A stretch of 64,000 bases of DNA, taken from contig JAWKVT010000002.1 in NCBI GenBank assembly GCA_041397865.1, positions 1-64,000 of the forward strand. The letters are read 5' to 3'. This DNA comes from TMED27 sp041397865 (GTDB taxonomy: Bacteria > Pseudomonadota > Alphaproteobacteria > Micavibrionales > Micavibrionaceae). Every line of letters begins with the position of its first letter. Position 1 is the stretch's first letter. The position numbers were made by a program, and so were the translations under genes. Positions 61,098 through 64,000 of this stretch are shown one piece after another. A model generated the notes under the pieces. The model was not told the DNA's origin. It did no database searches and was given only the letters and a program-made list of their open reading frames with translations.

Positions 61098-62156
61098 TTA
61101 TTCTGCCTCCGGCAGCGCCATATAGCGCTCCGGAATTTCCCAGATCACAAGTTGCGGCGGATTTGTTTTGTAAGCCGCGCTGTCCAGATAATCGCGCATG
61201 GTCGCAAACGGCCCGCGTCCCTCATCCGCAGCATTAAACAAATCGCTCTGCAGTGCGACTTTCAGGTAATCGGCAAAATTCCAGCTTCCATTGGCACTGT
61301 AACTCGTTCCGACAAGGGTAACGGGCAGACTCACATCACCGAACAGGGCGCTTTCCCCGCCGTCATCCGCCGCGCTTGTAATCGCCGCATGCTGGGGGAC
61401 CTCGACCCGTCCAAAGCTGAAACGCTCCAAAAGCGGCCCCGCAGGAACATAACGCAACAAGTCGCCTTTCAGAGATTCCGGCGCCTGCTCTTCCAATATG
61501 AAACCTTGCGTTTCCAGCCCGATCTTGCCCTTTTGCCGAATCGCCGTCGCGACCGCGTCCGCGGCAATGCGCGCGCCCTGCGGCGACCAGTGCGTATCGG
61601 TACGCAAAAAACTCTCCGGATCGTTTCGCAGCGCCGCGTTCAGGTCTGGCGCGAAAACATCCCGCGTCCTGAGCATCGCCAGAATGTCGCCGTAAAGCGC
61701 CCGATTGTAGGACGGATAACGAAACCGCCCCAGCTTGCTTTCGGCAATGCGGGATTTCGCCGGCAAAAGGGCGACAGCCACAGCAACGCCATCATGATGC
61801 AGACGGTCGATAACCTGCCCGATCATCGCCTTATGCCGTGTAATCAGGGCTTCGCGGTTTTGCGCGTAAGTAAACTCTTCATCGCTGAACAGCCAGCCGT
61901 CCCGACCGATCAGGACCCCCGGACGCCCGCCGCGAAACAACGCCAACTCTGCCATGCCCCAAAGCGTCAGTCCCGGTTTGCGTAAAGTGATGACATCGGC
62001 AAATTCCTTTTCATACTGAGAAGCCCATCCGCCGTTCACCGCCATATCCGGCGTAAACTTTTCTGTCGTTCGATAACCCTGAACCGCAGCAGGAAGCGCG
62101 ACGACAAAGGAAAAGATCATAAAAAGAATAAGAAAATAACCTGAAACCTGTCTCAT
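61098..62156 (-). CDS. AlgJ/AlgX-like SGNH-type acetyltransferase component
   Basis: One N-terminal membrane anchor or signal segment (about 5-28) leads into a periplasmic SGNH-like domain. RPGVLIGRDGWLFSDEE near residue 75, LLPAKSRI, RTDTHWSPQGA (the Asp-His block) and VGTSYSANGSWNF (Ser block) match the AlgJ/AlgX family that O-acetylates alginate in the periplasm. The length of 352 residues fits AlgJ. It lies between manC and algD on the opposite strand and supports an acetylated mannuronate-type polysaccharide. Confidence 0.85.
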   Translation of the reverse strand: MRQVSGYFLILFMIFSFVVALPAAVQGYRTTEKFTPDMAVNGGWASQYEKEFADVITLRKPGLTLWGMAELALFRGGRPGVLIGRDGWLFSDEEFTYAQNREALITRHKAMIGQVIDRLHHDGVAVAVALLPAKSRIAESKLGRFRYPSYNRALYGDILAMLRTRDVFAPDLNAALRNDPESFLRTDTHWSPQGARIAADAVATAIRQKGKIGLETQGFILEEQAPESLKGDLLRYVPAGPLLERFSFGRVEVPQHAAITSAADDGGESALFGDVSLPVTLVGTSYSANGSWNFADYLKVALQSDLFNAADEGRGPFATMRDYLDSAAYKTNPPQLVIWEIPERYMALPEAE

Positions 62157-62323
62157 ATTTGACCCGCGCTTTGCCTATTCGTAAAAAAGCCTTTTCATTC
62201 GATATGTTCGGCTTTATACAGTGGCCCTGTATAAGCTGCATCACGCAAAAAAGCAATATACGTGAGAGTGCGCCTACAAGCATACGGGCCGTAAAAGTAA
62301 CAAAGCAAGAGATAGGAAAAGCG

Positions 62324-63640
62324 ATGAAAGTAAGTGTCTTTGGAATTGGTTATGTCGGTGCGGTAACATCCGCCTGCTTGGTTGATTCTGGCCATGAGGT
62401 CATCGCAATGGACAAAGACCCGGTTAAGGTTCGCTGCATTTGTGAAGGACGCACGCCGATTATCGAGCCGGGGCTGGATGATCTAATCAAAAAAGGCGCG
62501 CAAAGCGGCAAACTGACCGGAACGCAAAGCTGCGCTGAGGCGGTCGAAAAATCCGATATTTCCCTGATCTGTGTAGGAACGCCCAGCAACCCGGACGGCT
62601 CCTTGCAGCTTGATTATGTCCGCGATGTTTGCCGGGAGATCGGTGAGGCATTGGCCGCCAAAGACAGCTTTCACACGGTTGTATTGCGCTCGACCATGGT
62701 TCCGGGTTCCGCCTGTGGCGTCGCCCTGCCGATCTTGGAAGAAGCCTCCGGCAAAAAAGGCGGGGTGGATTTCGGTTTTGCCAACAACCCGGAATTCCTG
62801 CGTGAAAGCACGGCGATTTTTGACTACTACAACCCGCCGAAAATCGTCATCGGCGCCAGTGATAAAAAAACGGGGAAAATAGTTTCCGATTTATATCACA
62901 ATATTGACGCGCCCGAGGTCATCACATCTGTTGAGGTCGCCGAAGGGGTGAAATACGCTGACAACGCCTGGCATGCGATGAAAGTCGGTTTCGCCAATGA
63001 ACTTGGAAATATCCTCAAGGATCATAATGTAGACAGTCACAAGGTTATGGATATTTTCTTCCTTGATACCAAGCTGAATATTTCAAAAGCATATCTCAAA
63101 CCGGGTTTTGCCTTTGGTGGTTCCTGCCTGCCCAAGGATGTACGAGCCCTGCGGGCCAGTGCAAAAACTAAAGGATTAAACACACCGATCTTTGATGCGC
63201 TGCTCGAAGCCAATATCGAACAGGTTCGCCGCGCATACGGCATAATCGAAAAAAGCGGCGCTAAAAAAGTCGGCCTGTTCGGCCTGTCCTTCAAGGCCGA
63301 CACCGACGATCTGCGCGAAAGCCCGCTGGTCACGCTGGCCGATATGCTGCTGAAAGACGGTTACGAGCTGAAAATCTATGACCCTTGCGTATCGCAGGCG
63401 CGCAAAATGGACGGGGCCAACAAACACTATATCGAAGAAGGTATTCCGCACATCTCCGCCTGCTTGGCCGAAAGCGCACAGGAAGTGACGGATCATGGCG
63501 AAATCTTTGTGATCGGCAACTCAACGCAGGAATTCTACACCGTTCTGGCCGGTGTCAACGATAACGCCCGGATTCTCGATCTTGTACGGCTGGATGACAG
63601 CCTTCAGAGCAAAAGTGGCTACACGGGCATATGCTGGTAG
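62324..63640 (+). CDS. algD: GDP-mannose 6-dehydrogenase
   Basis: AlgD oxidises GDP-mannose to GDP-mannuronate, the committed step of alginate synthesis. The GIGYVGAV NAD loop, NNPEFLRESTAI, and FAFGGSCLPKDVRAL with catalytic Cys268 match the Pseudomonas enzyme at the same position, and even the GICW C-terminus is shared. The length of 438 residues is equal to that family. I start at the ATG at 62324, with AGGA upstream; the frame extends to 62159 without support. A UDP-glucose dehydrogenase is less likely on these motifs. Confidence 0.94.
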   Translation: MKVSVFGIGYVGAVTSACLVDSGHEVIAMDKDPVKVRCICEGRTPIIEPGLDDLIKKGAQSGKLTGTQSCAEAVEKSDISLICVGTPSNPDGSLQLDYVRDVCREIGEALAAKDSFHTVVLRSTMVPGSACGVALPILEEASGKKGGVDFGFANNPEFLRESTAIFDYYNPPKIVIGASDKKTGKIVSDLYHNIDAPEVITSVEVAEGVKYADNAWHAMKVGFANELGNILKDHNVDSHKVMDIFFLDTKLNISKAYLKPGFAFGGSCLPKDVRALRASAKTKGLNTPIFDALLEANIEQVRRAYGIIEKSGAKKVGLFGLSFKADTDDLRESPLVTLADMLLKDGYELKIYDPCVSQARKMDGANKHYIEEGIPHISACLAESAQEVTDHGEIFVIGNSTQEFYTVLAGVNDNARILDLVRLDDSLQSKSGYTGICW

Positions 63641-63668
63641 TAAGCCGCGCTCTAAGCGTAAAACCTTC

Positions 63669-63703
63669 AACCGGTCCGGGGCTCTGCGCTTTCCGGGCCG
63701 GTT
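63669..63703. terminator. Bidirectional terminator between algD and the beta-barrel gene
   Basis: AACCGGTCCGG and CCGGGCCGGTT form an 11-bp stem with one T-G pair and a 13-base loop in the convergent gap. The T-rich tail is weak on the plus strand. Confidence 0.6.
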
Positions 63704-63722
63704 GCCGTTTCTAGATGCCGCT

Positions 63723-64000
63723 TTACGGGCGCAGCTTCAGGCGCAGCCCCACAATATTGGCATCATACTCAACCGCCGCATTATTTGAAGACCGGTCACT
63801 GTAACGATATTCCAACGAAAGCCGCGCCTTGTCGTTGATGACGTAATGCGCTGCCAGTTCGGGCTGGAAAACCTTATCCTTGCGGTCAATCCCGCTCAGC
63901 GTTGTGTTCGACTGAAAATTATTGACCGTATAGCGCGCGCCTGCGGAAGCCGACCAGTTCACATCGAAACGATGCTCCAGTTCAGCTTTTCCCCGTGATT
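63723..64000 (-). CDS. Outer-membrane beta-barrel protein, C-terminal part (partial)
   Basis: The frame is open from the right window edge to a stop at 63723. The visible 91 residues alternate polar and hydrophobic positions in strand-length stretches (for example YTVNNFQS, QPELAAHYV, RLSLEYRYSDR) and end in LRLKLRP, typical of the last strands of an outer-membrane barrel. The BBP2 family found in exopolysaccharide loci is the best guess. Convergent with algD, it may be the export or surface component of the same locus. Its start lies outside the window. Confidence 0.65.
   Translation of the reverse strand, partial: SRGKAELEHRFDVNWSASAGARYTVNNFQSNTTLSGIDRKDKVFQPELAAHYVINDKARLSLEYRYSDRSSNNAAVEYDANIVGLRLKLRP

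Noticed and set aside
1..64000. tRNA, rRNA, insertion sequence or prophage genes
   Set aside because: I looked for cloverleaf-like stretches, transposase or integrase motifs and phage structural genes and found none; the S74 domain alone is not evidence of a prophage.

Overview
The window is chromosomal DNA of an alphaproteobacterium. The class is well supported by an NDUFA12-type complex I accessory protein at 2185, and by gene orders I know from this class: mlaD next to a DUF2155 gene and aat, accB-accC-aroQ next to DsbA genes, fabD-fabG-acpP-fabF-mltG, and rpsF-rpsR-rplI-dnaB-alr-mlaE-mlaF. The many small lineage-specific proteins, an S74-chaperone surface protein and the moderate GC content recall Micavibrionales-like lineages. 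That finer placement is an impression, not a demonstration. I see no rRNA, tRNA, CRISPR array, insertion sequence or prophage.

Layout. 0-8.6 kb: a pilin-like protein, a response regulator fused to a deaminase-like domain, RidA, NDUFA12, MlaD, DUF2155, then a minus-strand block with aat, accC-accB, aroQ, a copper chaperone and two DsbA-like oxidoreductases. 8.7-20.3 kb: an M48-TPR protease, rlmE, guaB, a DUF3800 gene, an RsmB-type methyltransferase, a MoeB-rhodanese protein, two exported proteins (one S74) and a sigma-54 response regulator behind a CtrA-like box. 20.4-28.4 kb: mixed accessory genes, pdxS and pdxT with an extra exported-protein gene between them, and a three-gene minus-strand cassette with a possible nuclease-like protein and two recently duplicated small genes. 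28.4-38.6 kb: thrC, an M16 peptidase, a GNAT acetyltransferase, YqgE, an orphan DsbD N-domain, then a polysaccharide set (glycosyltransferase, epimerase, AsnB) and small hypotheticals. 38.6-43.9 kb: the fatty-acid cluster on the minus strand, carrying a HAD phosphatase gene broken by one in-frame stop. 44.1-54.9 kb: ribosomal protein operon, membrane lipase, dnaB, alr, a VanX-like dipeptidase, mlaE-mlaF and PBP1A. 55-59.3 kb: three lineage-specific envelope proteins, one with two sets of near-identical tandem repeats. 59.4-64 kb: an alginate-type exopolysaccharide locus with PMI-like cupin, mannose-1-P guanylyltransferase, AlgJ/AlgX-like protein, AlgD and the end of an outer-membrane beta-barrel.

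How they work together. Much of the window is envelope biology: lipid asymmetry (MlaD, MlaE, MlaF), fatty acids (AccBC, Fab), peptidoglycan (Alr, PBP1A, MltG, VanX-like), disulfide and copper handling, and two polysaccharide loci. Translation and nucleotide genes form conserved blocks. The lineage-specific proteins sit as small islands between these blocks. The islands, the broken HAD gene, the tandem paralogs, and the reversed and split ManC/PMI pair are the parts most worth a second look.
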